Position numbers and translations under genes: made by a program
The notes under the pieces: model-generated
Seen by the model: the letters and a program-made list of their open reading frames with translations, nothing else
The model's database searches: none
What the model was told of the DNA's origin: nothing
Source of the DNA: Planctomycetota bacterium
GTDB lineage: Bacteria > Planctomycetota > Phycisphaerae > WQYP01
Direction: 5' to 3'
Length of the DNA stretch: 8,762 nt
NCBI GenBank assembly: GCA_021818565.1
Contig: JAKATV010000286.1
Coordinates: forward strand, 1 to 8,762
Shown here: piece by piece, positions 1 through 6,161 of the stretch
Numbering within the stretch: the stretch's first letter is position 1
Layout: every line of letters begins with the position of its first letter

Positions 1-305
1 TTGTGGGCAATCGTCCTGCGGCAACCTGATACGTCGTCAACGACAACGCCTAATAAACAGTCATGGGCTATTCCGCGATGGGCGAATGCGTATCCCATTG
101 CATCAAAATAAGGCACGGTTTTTTATGGGCCTTCGCGGGGTTGCGGCAGGTCGGGCAGTCTGCGGTTGCGGGTTACAGCGTACGCGGCAATTGGAGGCGA
201 AGTATCTGATCTGATGACGAACTGCATGGCAGCGACAGCCCTTCGGATAACGCACGATGCCGGATACGATATTCCATGTTCCAAGTTCAGAAGTTGCCCC
301 CGTTC

Positions 306-334
306 TTTCCCGATGCGGCGTTAAGCATTATAAT
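306..334 (+). promoter_or_regulatory. probable sigma70-type promoter of ispG
   Basis: A perfect TATAAT lies at 329-334. Seventeen bases upstream is a weak -35 candidate, TTTCCC (306-311), matching 3 of 6 consensus positions. Transcription would start near 341 and give a leader of about 60 bases before the ispG start at 402. The element lies inside the longest possible ispG reading frame, so it also argues against a start at 276. Confidence 0.45.
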
Positions 335-389
335 TGTGGGTTTATGCGGCAACGTGGATTTGCTGTGGTTTCGGGCTGTAATGGCCCGC

Positions 390-395
390 AGGAGA
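390..395 (+). promoter_or_regulatory. ribosome binding site that sets the ispG start
   Basis: AGGAGA sits 6 bases before the ATG at 402 and 3 bases before the in-frame ATG at 399. The normal spacing favours 402. It lies downstream of the other in-frame candidates at 276 and 381, so it could not serve those. Confidence 0.65.
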
Positions 396-401
396 ATAAT
401 G

Positions 402-1649
402 ATGATTTCCCGGCGGAAAACCCGACAAGTAATGGTTGGAAACATTCCCATCGGCGGCGATGCCCCGGTGGTGGTGCAGTCCATGACCAGTGGCTATACG
501 CATGATATTGATAATTGTGTCCGGGAGATCAACAAGCTCGCGGCCGCTGGAGCGGACATTGTCCGCGTGGCCGTCCCGGAGCGCAAAGACACTGAAGCTT
601 TAAAAGAAATTATGAAACAGGTACATGTGCCCATCGTGGCCGATGTGCACTTTCATTTTCAGCGGGCGTTGGAAGCCATTGAAGCCGGCGTTAGTAAAAT
701 CCGTCTTAATCCGGGCAACATCAATGATCGCCAGCAGGTGGAACGGGTCATTGATGCCTGCAAAGAACGTCACTTGCCGATTCGCGTCGGGGTCAATGAA
801 GGTTCTATTGTGGAACGAAAAGACAAGCAAAAACGCATGCGCGAACTCGGCGGCGTATTTAGTGATAATCGCCATGGCCACATTCTGGCGATCATGATTA
901 CCAAATTGGAAGAATATCTCGACATATTCTATGAACGCAATTTTTATGACATTGTTATTTCGGCCAAATCCATTGACCCGATTTTAGTCATGGATGCCTA
1001 CCGCGAAATTTCCAAACGCTTTGATCATCCACTGCATCTGGGAGTTACCCATGCCGGCCCCAAGGAAACCGGCACAATCCGTAGTGTGGTGCCGCTGGGA
1101 ACGCTGTTGGCCGGCGGCATTGGTGATACCATCCGTATCAGCTATGCCAATGATCCGATCTATGAAGTACAAGATGGCCTGGAATTGTTGTATGTCCTGG
1201 GCCTGCGGCAGCGCAAAGGCGCGGAACTGATCGCGTGTCCTACCTGCGGGCGAATTCAGGTGGATCTTTTCACGCTGGTGCAGCACGTCAACCGCAAACT
1301 CAAAGAAGAAATTACCCTCCCGATTAAAGTCGCGGTAATGGGGTGCGTGGTCAACGGCCCCGGCGAATGCGAAGGAGCCGACGTGGCCATATTTGCCGGT
1401 GATAAGCGCGGCATTATTTATGTGCAGGGTGAAAAAGTCGCCAATGTTCCGGAAGAAAATATTCTTGATGCCCTGCTGGAAGAATGTAAAAAATTCCAGG
1501 CCAAAGTGCTACGGGGCGAAGCGAAGCTGGGTGAGAAAGTGGTTGATATTCTTCCTCCGGATCCCATTGGCGAACTGGGTTCCGGCTATGCCAAAATCTC
1601 GGCAGCCAAAGCCGAAAGCGATCGGGCGCTGCCGATATTAAATCAATAA
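402..1649 (+). CDS. ispG: 4-hydroxy-3-methylbut-2-en-1-yl diphosphate synthase (IspG/GcpE)
   Basis: IspG carries out the penultimate step of the MEP isoprenoid pathway in the cytosol. It reductively opens methylerythritol cyclodiphosphate to HMBPP using a [4Fe-4S] cluster. The 415-residue product has the typical N-terminus (RRKTRQVMVGNIPIGG), the TIM-barrel segment with RLNPGNI, and the C-terminal cluster domain. Ligands are Cys279 and Cys282 in CPTCGR, Cys315 in GCVVNGPGE, and Glu322. It is the short bacterial form without the large inserted domain of plant-type enzymes. It is about 40 residues longer than the E. coli enzyme (372), mostly as a C-terminal extension after the cluster domain. 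I chose the start at 402 because of AGGAGA at 390-395. The frame is open back to 276, but those extra residues look like no IspG, and a TATAAT lies inside them. A spacer of 103 bases separates it from ffh. Confidence 0.96.
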   Translation: MISRRKTRQVMVGNIPIGGDAPVVVQSMTSGYTHDIDNCVREINKLAAAGADIVRVAVPERKDTEALKEIMKQVHVPIVADVHFHFQRALEAIEAGVSKIRLNPGNINDRQQVERVIDACKERHLPIRVGVNEGSIVERKDKQKRMRELGGVFSDNRHGHILAIMITKLEEYLDIFYERNFYDIVISAKSIDPILVMDAYREISKRFDHPLHLGVTHAGPKETGTIRSVVPLGTLLAGGIGDTIRISYANDPIYEVQDGLELLYVLGLRQRKGAELIACPTCGRIQVDLFTLVQHVNRKLKEEITLPIKVAVMGCVVNGPGECEGADVAIFAGDKRGIIYVQGEKVANVPEENILDALLEECKKFQAKVLRGEAKLGEKVVDILPPDPIGELGSGYAKISAAKAESDRALPILNQ

Positions 1650-1691
1650 ATACCCACGTAGGACCCGTGCCGCGCGATGACAGGGGCCATA

Positions 1692-1712
1692 GGCCGGTGA
1701 GTAAGGCCGGCC
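1692..1712 (+). repeat. GC hairpin in the ispG-ffh spacer
   Basis: GGCCGG (1692-1697) and CCGGCC (1707-1712) form a 6-bp all-GC stem with a 9-base loop. No T-run follows, so it is not a classic intrinsic terminator. It may shape the 3' end of the ispG message or the ffh leader. Confidence 0.4.
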
Positions 1713-1715
1713 CGA

Positions 1716-1725
1716 ATACCGGTAT
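1716..1725. repeat. perfect 10-bp palindrome ATACCGGTAT upstream of ffh
   Basis: The palindrome overlaps a -10-like TATAAC at 1723-1728. No good -35 is present 16-18 bases upstream. It lies 27 bases before the ffh start and could be a small operator or simply chance. Confidence 0.3.
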
Positions 1726-1752
1726 AACAATCGCAGCTTGTGGATGACGTAA

Positions 1753-3198
1753 ATGTTTGACCAACTCTCTGAGAAATTTTCCACCATGTTCCGGAATTTA
1801 TCCGGCCGTGGACGCATCAGTGAAAGCAATGTTCGCCAATCCATGGACATGGTGCGTACCGCGCTATTGGAAGCCGATGTTCAGTTTTCGGTTGTTGAGG
1901 ACTTCACCACCCGTGTGCTGCAAAAGGCCATTGGCACGCAAGTGCTTAATTCGGTCGAACCCGGCCAGCAGATGGTCAAAATTGTCTTCGACGAATTGGT
2001 CGCTTTGATGGGTCCGGTGGATACGCGGATCATGCTGGTTGACCCGCCGCCCACGATCATCATGATGTGCGGTTTGCAGGGATCCGGCAAAACCACGACC
2101 TGCGGCAAACTTGGGTTGTATTTAAAAGCCAAGGGGAAAAATCCGCTGCTGGTCGCTGCGGACACGCAGCGCCCCGCGGCCATGGAACAGTTGGCCACCC
2201 TGGGGCAGCAAGCGGATATTTCGGTTTACCGTGAAGACCCCGGTGCCAATCCCGTGGCGATATGTCGCCGCTCCATTGATTACGCGCGGCAAAATGGGCG
2301 CGATGTGGTGATTCTTGATACTGCGGGCCGCCTGCATATTGACGACCAGCTCATGGCGGAATTGCAGCAGATCGGGCAGGTTGTCAAACCGCACCAGGTA
2401 TTTCTGGTGGTCGATGCCATGGTCGGGCAGGACGCCGTTAATTCCGCCAAAGTATTTAACGAAAAGCTGGAACTTGATGGTATTATCCTGACCAAGTTTG
2501 ATTCTGACACGCGCGGTGGGGCGGCGATTTCGGTTAAAGCGGTTACCGGCAAACCGATTAAATTCCTTGGCGTCGGCGAGAAACTTCAGGCTCTGGAGGA
2601 ATTTCATCCTGACCGCATTGCCCAGCGCATTTTGGGTATGGGCGATATTTTAACGCTCGTCGAAAAAGCCCAGATGCATGTCGATGAAGCCAAAGCCGCG
2701 GAAATGCAGGATAAGCTCGCCAAGGACACCTTTACCCTCGATGATTTTCTGGATCAGATGCGGTCGATACGGAAAATGGGGCCGCTGAAACAACTTCTGG
2801 GAATGCTGCCCGGCATCGGTGGCGCTTTGAAAGATGTGGAGTTGCCCGAAGAGGAACTCAACCGCGTGGAAGCCATTATTCAAAGTATGACCGCTAAAGA
2901 GCGACAGGCACCGGAGAACGTGGATGCCTCCCGTCGCCGGCGCATCTCCCGCGGCTCAGGCACCATGCCCGATGAAGTATCCCGCTTGATCAAGAGCTTT
3001 TCGCAGGCCCGCGATATGTTCAAAAAAATGAACAACATGTCGTTAAAAGGCCGCTATAAAGCGATGAAGGAACTTCAGGATATCAGTCCCGGCACGCTGG
3101 CATCGGGAAATATGGGCAGCCTGGTGCGGCCACTTCCATCGCGCATGTCGCCTCAGCAGAAGCGTCGTGCCCGTGAAAAGCGCCGCCGCGGAAAATAA
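1753..3198 (+). CDS. ffh: signal recognition particle protein Ffh (SRP54 GTPase)
   Basis: Ffh binds SRP RNA and hydrophobic signal sequences on nascent chains and delivers them through the receptor FtsY to the Sec translocon. The 481-residue product has all three domains: an N-terminal helical bundle (about 1-90), the NG GTPase domain (about 91-300) and a methionine-rich M domain (about 325-481). Visible motifs are the P-loop GLQGSGKTT (107-115), DTQRPAA (137-143), DTAGR (189-193), TKFDSDTRGG (247-256), GVGEK (273-277) and the SRP-RNA-binding RRRRISRGSG (394-403). The common forms are DTxRPAA and TKLDGDARGG, so TKFDSDTRGG is a mild variant. The tail (about 469-481) is very rich in Arg and Lys. 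The ribosome binding site is weak (GGA at 1742-1744). tmk follows after 18 bases, so co-transcription is likely. The usual rpsP-rimM-trmD neighbours are absent here. Confidence 0.97.
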   Translation: MFDQLSEKFSTMFRNLSGRGRISESNVRQSMDMVRTALLEADVQFSVVEDFTTRVLQKAIGTQVLNSVEPGQQMVKIVFDELVALMGPVDTRIMLVDPPPTIIMMCGLQGSGKTTTCGKLGLYLKAKGKNPLLVAADTQRPAAMEQLATLGQQADISVYREDPGANPVAICRRSIDYARQNGRDVVILDTAGRLHIDDQLMAELQQIGQVVKPHQVFLVVDAMVGQDAVNSAKVFNEKLELDGIILTKFDSDTRGGAAISVKAVTGKPIKFLGVGEKLQALEEFHPDRIAQRILGMGDILTLVEKAQMHVDEAKAAEMQDKLAKDTFTLDDFLDQMRSIRKMGPLKQLLGMLPGIGGALKDVELPEEELNRVEAIIQSMTAKERQAPENVDASRRRRISRGSGTMPDEVSRLIKSFSQARDMFKKMNNMSLKGRYKAMKELQDISPGTLASGNMGSLVRPLPSRMSPQQKRRAREKRRRGK

Positions 3199-3216
3199 AC
3201 GAGTTGTGGAGACGCC

Positions 3217-3948
3217 ATGCCTGCCGATCTGAAATCGTTAGCGGGAAAATTCATTGTCTTTGACGGTCTGGACGGCTGTGGAAAAACCACGCAGATGGAC
3301 CGCCTTGAAAAAAAACTTTCCGAGCAAGACGTCCCCGCGTTGCGGGTACGTGAGCCGGGCAGCACGCCTGTGGGGGAGCACATTCGGGAGCTGTTGTTGA
3401 CCAGCCGCGGGGAAGGCCTGCACATCCGTGCGGAAATGCTTTTATATATGGCCAGCCGAGCGCAATTGGTCTATGAGGAAATCCGACCGACGTTATGCAA
3501 AGGCATTGCCGTTCTGGCTGATCGTTACACCAGCAGCACGCTGGCCTATCAGGGTTTTGCCGGCGGTATCCCGGAACAGAGCATTTTAGATGTCGCCCGG
3601 GCCGCCACGGAAAATCTCTGGCCGGACCTGACCATTATTTTAGATTTGCCCCTGGAAGTCGCGGCTAAACGCATCCATAGCGGTGCAAAGAGCGGCCCCG
3701 AACAAATGGGATTGTTTCAGGATCGCATTGAAAACCGGGTTGCCGAATTTCATCAAAAAGTGCGTGACGGCTTCCTGCATCAGGCACAAACCTTCCCCGA
3801 CCGCTATCGCGTTATCAGCGCAAAAGGTTCCCGGGAAGATATGGAAGCGAAAATCGAAGACACGCTGGTAACCTTCTTCGCCGGAAAAGCCCCTTCCAAC
3901 TCTCCACAAAACCGCCGTGGAGCACCCCCCCCCAAAAAAAAAGTTTAG
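3217..3948 (+). CDS. tmk: thymidylate (dTMP) kinase
   Basis: Tmk phosphorylates dTMP to dTDP with ATP, an essential step in dTTP supply. The 243-residue product carries the P-loop GLDGCGKTT (17-25), the REPGSTPVGE substrate loop (45-54), the DRY motif (102-104) followed by SSTLAYQG, and the DRIENR segment of the lid region (169-174). Family members usually have REPGGT; here a Ser replaces the second Gly. The start has a GTGGAG ribosome binding site about 7 bases upstream. Members of this family are typically about 205-215 residues, and the conserved core seems to end near residue 223. The remaining tail is Ser/Pro/Lys-rich and is encoded by a C9 tract then an A9 tract immediately before the stop (ending PPPKKKV). 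One base more or less there would change the C-terminus without touching the catalytic core. Confidence 0.95.
   Translation: MPADLKSLAGKFIVFDGLDGCGKTTQMDRLEKKLSEQDVPALRVREPGSTPVGEHIRELLLTSRGEGLHIRAEMLLYMASRAQLVYEEIRPTLCKGIAVLADRYTSSTLAYQGFAGGIPEQSILDVARAATENLWPDLTIILDLPLEVAAKRIHSGAKSGPEQMGLFQDRIENRVAEFHQKVRDGFLHQAQTFPDRYRVISAKGSREDMEAKIEDTLVTFFAGKAPSNSPQNRRGAPPPKKKV
3925..3942 (+). repeat. C9-A9 double homopolymer at the 3' end of tmk
   Basis: Nine C (3925-3933) are followed directly by nine A (3934-3942), four bases before the tmk stop codon. Loss of one base would give a tail ending at a TGA near 4016. Gain of one base would open a frame running to the TAA at 4200-4202. The tract is a plausible site of replication slippage, polymerase slippage during transcription, or sequencing error. 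Confidence 0.8.
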
Positions 3949-4108
3949 CGGGCGAGGCTGCTTCGCCGTGGCGCACGGGACAGAGTCGGAAAATTCCAGT
4001 TTCCAGATTCCTTGAAGGTGCTGTTCCCCCCAAATATTGCGGGCGCGGCAATTATTCCGGGCAAGTCTTCGGGGTGCGAGTTTCTGGGACGAACCATTCT
4101 CATAGCGC

Positions 4109-4122
4109 CGGCATTTATGCCG
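4109..4122. repeat. short inverted repeat CGGCAT-TT-ATGCCG
   Basis: Arms 4109-4114 and 4117-4122 are exact inverses. In RNA this would fold as a 5-bp stem with a UUUA loop. It is part of the inverted-repeat-rich interval after tmk. Confidence 0.5.
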
Positions 4123-4156
4123 TCGATTTCGCCGCCTGCCCAAAAATATTGCCACG

Positions 4157-4198
4157 CCGAATATTGCCAATCCCTCCCGTGGATTGGCAAAAATTCGG
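4157..4198. repeat. 16-bp interrupted hairpin
   Basis: The outer arms CCGAAT (4157-4162) and ATTCGG (4193-4198) pair. The inner arms TTGCCAATCC (4164-4173) and GGATTGGCAA (4181-4190) pair over ten bases around a 7-base CTCCCGT loop. Only one base (4163) opposite two (4191-4192) interrupts the stem. No T-run follows on the + strand. On the - strand a stretch of five T comes only after about nine further bases, so a typical terminator is unlikely. The right arm contains the -35 box of the promoter for the 4242 gene. Confidence 0.85.
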
Positions 4199-4213
4199 AT
4201 AAATCGGTATAAG
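4184..4213 (+). promoter_or_regulatory. strong sigma70-type promoter for the 4242-6161 unit
   Basis: TTGGCA (4184-4189) matches 5 of 6 -35 positions and TATAAG (4208-4213) matches 5 of 6 -10 positions, with an 18-base spacer. Transcription would begin near 4220, about 22 bases before the ATG at 4242 or about 49 before the alternative TTG at 4269. The -35 box lies within the right arm of the 4157-4198 inverted repeat, so a protein or structure acting there would compete with RNA polymerase. Confidence 0.6.
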
Positions 4214-4241
4214 AACGGTTTGTAGCCGCGTGCAGTGAACA

Positions 4242-4718
4242 ATGTCGTGGCGGATTTTGGAGCGGTGCTTGGCTTCCTCAACTGAAGATAATGGTTCAGG
4301 GGCGATAGGTTATATCGCGCTGGTGGCGGGGTGGCTTGTCCCCGGCCTTGGTCATTGGTTGGTGGGCCGTAGAAAGCACGCCAAGATTTTTGCCCTGGGT
4401 ATTCATGGCTTATTCTTTCTAGGCCTGCTGCTGGGCGGTTTGCCGGCGCTGAATCGGCCGCGCCAACAGTTATGGGATTACGCCCAGTATCTGACCGGCT
4501 GGCCCGCTATCGTGGGGGATATGGTTAAACCCCATTACTACCCGCCGAAATCGCATCACCCGCCCGGTTTTGCACCCCTGATTCAGGAAGTGGCCACCGC
4601 CTACTGCGGCTTGGCAGGCATGTTGAATCTTCTGGTACTGGTGGATTTATTTATGCGCATCAGTGATCCTGCCCCGCAGACACCACTGTCCGGTCAGCCG
4701 GCGGAGGGTCAACGATGA
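4242..4718 (+). CDS. PGLGH membrane protein, DUF6677-like
   Basis: This 158-residue protein has about three hydrophobic helices (roughly 22-42, 48-68 and 116-138). An AGWLVPGLGHWLVGRRKHA motif spans the end of the first helix and the following basic turn. The motif, and the Pro/His/Tyr-rich region between helices two and three (residues about 97-110), recall planctomycete proteins annotated as DUF6677. That assignment is from memory, and the biochemical role is unknown. It probably sits in the inner membrane. The ATG at 4242 has no clear ribosome binding site. A TTG at 4269 has GGAG six bases upstream (4259-4262) and would remove nine residues before the first helix, so the start is uncertain. 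A good promoter lies just upstream, and the 3' end overlaps the next gene by four bases. Confidence 0.8.
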   Translation: MSWRILERCLASSTEDNGSGAIGYIALVAGWLVPGLGHWLVGRRKHAKIFALGIHGLFFLGLLLGGLPALNRPRQQLWDYAQYLTGWPAIVGDMVKPHYYPPKSHHPPGFAPLIQEVATAYCGLAGMLNLLVLVDLFMRISDPAPQTPLSGQPAEGQR

Positions 4719-4990
4719 CTACCGCTTGGCCACTGGCATGGATTCCATTTATCAATCCGCTTTATTCCGAGGTTCCACATCTGACGGCTATTTGGCTGCT
4801 GCTGATCATTCCTCTGGTGGTCGCCATTTCAGTGGTATATCAGACCGTGCGGCGGAACGATCTGGCGGGTTTGGCCTTGGGCACGTTGTGGTTTTCCATC
4901 AAAGTATTGTTTTTCATGGCATTGATTGCGGTGGTTATCCAAATTCTTTTCTTTTACAGCATTCATTACCTCGCCGGCCCCCTAAATTAG
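4715..4990 (+). CDS. small two-helix membrane protein, unknown function
   Basis: The 91-residue product has two strongly hydrophobic segments (about 23-42 and 60-84) joined by a polar loop with TVRRND. It is therefore most likely an integral inner-membrane protein with two spans. I recognise no catalytic motif or named family. It starts at an ATGA overlap with the preceding gene (4715-4718) and has a clear GGAGGG ribosome binding site at 4703-4708, six bases upstream. Translational coupling to the DUF6677-like protein, and possibly a joint complex, is a reasonable inference. The next gene begins 31 bases later. Confidence 0.8.
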   Translation: MTTAWPLAWIPFINPLYSEVPHLTAIWLLLIIPLVVAISVVYQTVRRNDLAGLALGTLWFSIKVLFFMALIAVVIQILFFYSIHYLAGPLN

Positions 4991-5021
4991 CCGCCATCAT
5001 CGGAAAGGATCGGCCCGTACC

Positions 5022-5870
5022 ATGTCCATTAACATTTTATGCCTCGGGGATATTATTGGCCGGCCGGGCCGCCAAGTGATCATGGAACTGCTGCCGGATT
5101 TTATAAAATCCCGGAACGTGGACCTGGTCGTCGCCAATGCTGAAAATTCCGCGGGGGGGTCAGGTCTTACCCCCGCTATTTTTGATAAACTTCTGGCGGC
5201 CGGCGTCAACGTATGCACCATGGGAGATCACACCTACCGCCGGCGCGAAGTTATTAAATTATTGGAGACATCCAGCCAGTTGATTCGGCCCGGAAATTTC
5301 CCACGGGAAAGTATCGGCAAAGGCTGGACGCTGGCTAAAACCGTCGGCGGCGTGAGCGTGGCGGTTTTGCAGGTCATGGGACGCGTCTACATGGATCCCA
5401 TTGACAGTCCGTATCCGGTTATTGACCGCATGTTGGAGGAAATCCCGCGGGATGTATTGGTACGCGTGGTGGATTTTCATGCTGAAGCCAGCAGTGAAAA
5501 AGTGGGAATGGGCTGGTATCTGGATGGCCGGGTATCCATTTGCTTTGGCACCCATACCCACACGCCTACCGCCGACGCCCGCGTCTTGCCCGGGGGAACC
5601 GCCTTTATTTCCGACGTTGGAATGACCGGCCCGTATGCCAGTGTGCTCGGGCGCCGGACTGAACGCGTGTTGAAGTTTTTTACCACCGGAATGCCGCAGA
5701 TGTTTGATGTCGCCACCGGCGATCCACGTATGAGCGGCATTTTGGCCACCATTGATGAAAAAACCGGCAAAGCCGTTTCCATTCAACGCGTGGAACTCCA
5801 CGGCACCGAACAAACCACCGCCTACGACGCCGACGACAACCGCCCCGGCTACCGCAAAGCGGAGTATTAG
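5022..5870 (+). CDS. ymdB: YmdB-family metallophosphoesterase
   Basis: YmdB-type enzymes (TIGR00282) are dinuclear-metal phosphodiesterases. The Bacillus protein hydrolyses 2',3'-cyclic nucleotides and affects biofilm and motility decisions. The 282-residue product shows every family block: GDIIGRPGR (9-17), NAENSAGG (39-46), GDHTYRR (69-75 after MG), DFHAEASSEK (151-160) and GTHTHTPTAD (176-185). Likely metal or catalytic residues are Asp10, Glu41, Asn42, His70, His153, His178 and His180. At the place where the Bacillus enzyme has Asn of GNH, this one has Asp69 (GDH). I believe some planctomycete homologues share this. The C-terminal 20 or so residues form a charged tail beyond the usual length of about 264. 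An AAGGA ribosome binding site lies about 12 bases upstream, a longish spacing. It sits 31 bases after the small membrane gene, in the same apparent operon. Confidence 0.92.
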   Translation: MSINILCLGDIIGRPGRQVIMELLPDFIKSRNVDLVVANAENSAGGSGLTPAIFDKLLAAGVNVCTMGDHTYRRREVIKLLETSSQLIRPGNFPRESIGKGWTLAKTVGGVSVAVLQVMGRVYMDPIDSPYPVIDRMLEEIPRDVLVRVVDFHAEASSEKVGMGWYLDGRVSICFGTHTHTPTADARVLPGGTAFISDVGMTGPYASVLGRRTERVLKFFTTGMPQMFDVATGDPRMSGILATIDEKTGKAVSIQRVELHGTEQTTAYDADDNRPGYRKAEY

Positions 5871-5879
5871 GAAAACAAA

Positions 5880-6161
5880 ATGAGCTCCGTCAAAGGCCCG
5901 CAACAAAAAACGATCAATGCTTATCAGAGAGATCATCGCACGGTGATGGAATACCCACATGCCTTCCGAAAAAACTGGCCCAAGAAAAAAGCCAGAATAA
6001 TTCGGCGGGAGCGGCGAAAATTAACTGACGCGGTGAAATCTGGCGACACAGATCTTAGCCCGGCAAAACTCAAGACTATGAAGATTCGCGGGCAGCTTCG
6101 CAAAAGCTATGTATTGACGCTCGGCATGAAGGTCAACCGTCAGATGGATCGGCGACATTAG
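5880..6161 (+). CDS. small very basic hypothetical protein
   Basis: A 93-residue frame starts nine bases after the ymdB stop, with AGGA at 5869-5872 seven bases before its ATG. The product is rich in Arg and Lys (for example NWPKKKARIIRRERRKL, about residues 32-48), has no hydrophobic span and looks soluble. The strong positive charge would suit nucleic-acid or acidic-surface binding, but I recognise no family. Its position and spacing suggest it is the last gene of the 4242 unit. An opposing - strand frame of 78 codons (6257-6021) overlaps its 3' half. I prefer the + frame because of the operon spacing and the more protein-like sequence, but the gene could be spurious. Confidence 0.55.
   Translation: MSSVKGPQQKTINAYQRDHRTVMEYPHAFRKNWPKKKARIIRRERRKLTDAVKSGDTDLSPAKLKTMKIRGQLRKSYVLTLGMKVNRQMDRRH

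Larger units (their letters stand above)
1..401. other. gene-free leader upstream of ispG
   Basis: I see no supportable gene in this stretch. Two + frames are open from the window edge: frame 1 to a TAA at 109-111 and frame 2 to a TGA at 212-214. Frame 3 closes at 25-27. None of the encoded residues resembles a protein I know, so a cut-off gene tail at the left edge can be neither shown nor excluded. The only small structure I noted is a 4-bp hairpin, GTCG-TCAA-CGAC, at 33-44. The right end carries the likely ispG promoter and ribosome binding site, listed separately. Confidence 0.5.
3949..4241. other. structured gene-free interval between tmk and the 4242 gene
   Basis: No recognisable gene lies here, but the stretch is not bland. 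It contains a 5-bp hairpin straight after the tmk stop (GGCGA 3951-3955 with TCGCC 3963-3967), the CGGCAT/ATGCCG hairpin at 4109-4122, a long interrupted hairpin at 4157-4198, repeated ATATTGCC words around 4146-4168, and a promoter at 4184-4213. Stop codons are scarce: two + frames and two - frames stay open through most of it. None of the translations resembles a protein family I know. The combination suggests a dispersed palindromic repeat or a mobile-element remnant, or a structured leader. Copies elsewhere in the genome would decide. Confidence 0.45.

Noticed and set aside
2..214. Open + frame from the window edge, possibly the tail of an upstream gene
   Set aside because: About 70 codons with no recognisable sequence. 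This openness is expected by chance, and a second frame is also open to 111.
1414..1764. 116-codon - strand frame across the end of ispG
   Set aside because: It is antisense to a certain gene, with no start signal and no family resemblance.
4157..4198. Intrinsic terminator for tmk
   Set aside because: The stem is strong, but no T-run follows on the + strand, and it lies over 200 bases after the stop. On the - strand the T-stretch is about nine bases away.
4012..4212. 66-codon + frame inside the tmk-4242 interval
   Set aside because: It has no ribosome binding site I trust, runs through the hairpin and promoter, and shows no recognisable motif.
3640..4281. 213-codon - strand frame across the tmk 3' end and the following interval
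   Set aside because: Most of it is antisense to tmk, the translation resembles no family I know, and no ribosome binding site stands out. Its openness is reported only as part of the interval's oddity.
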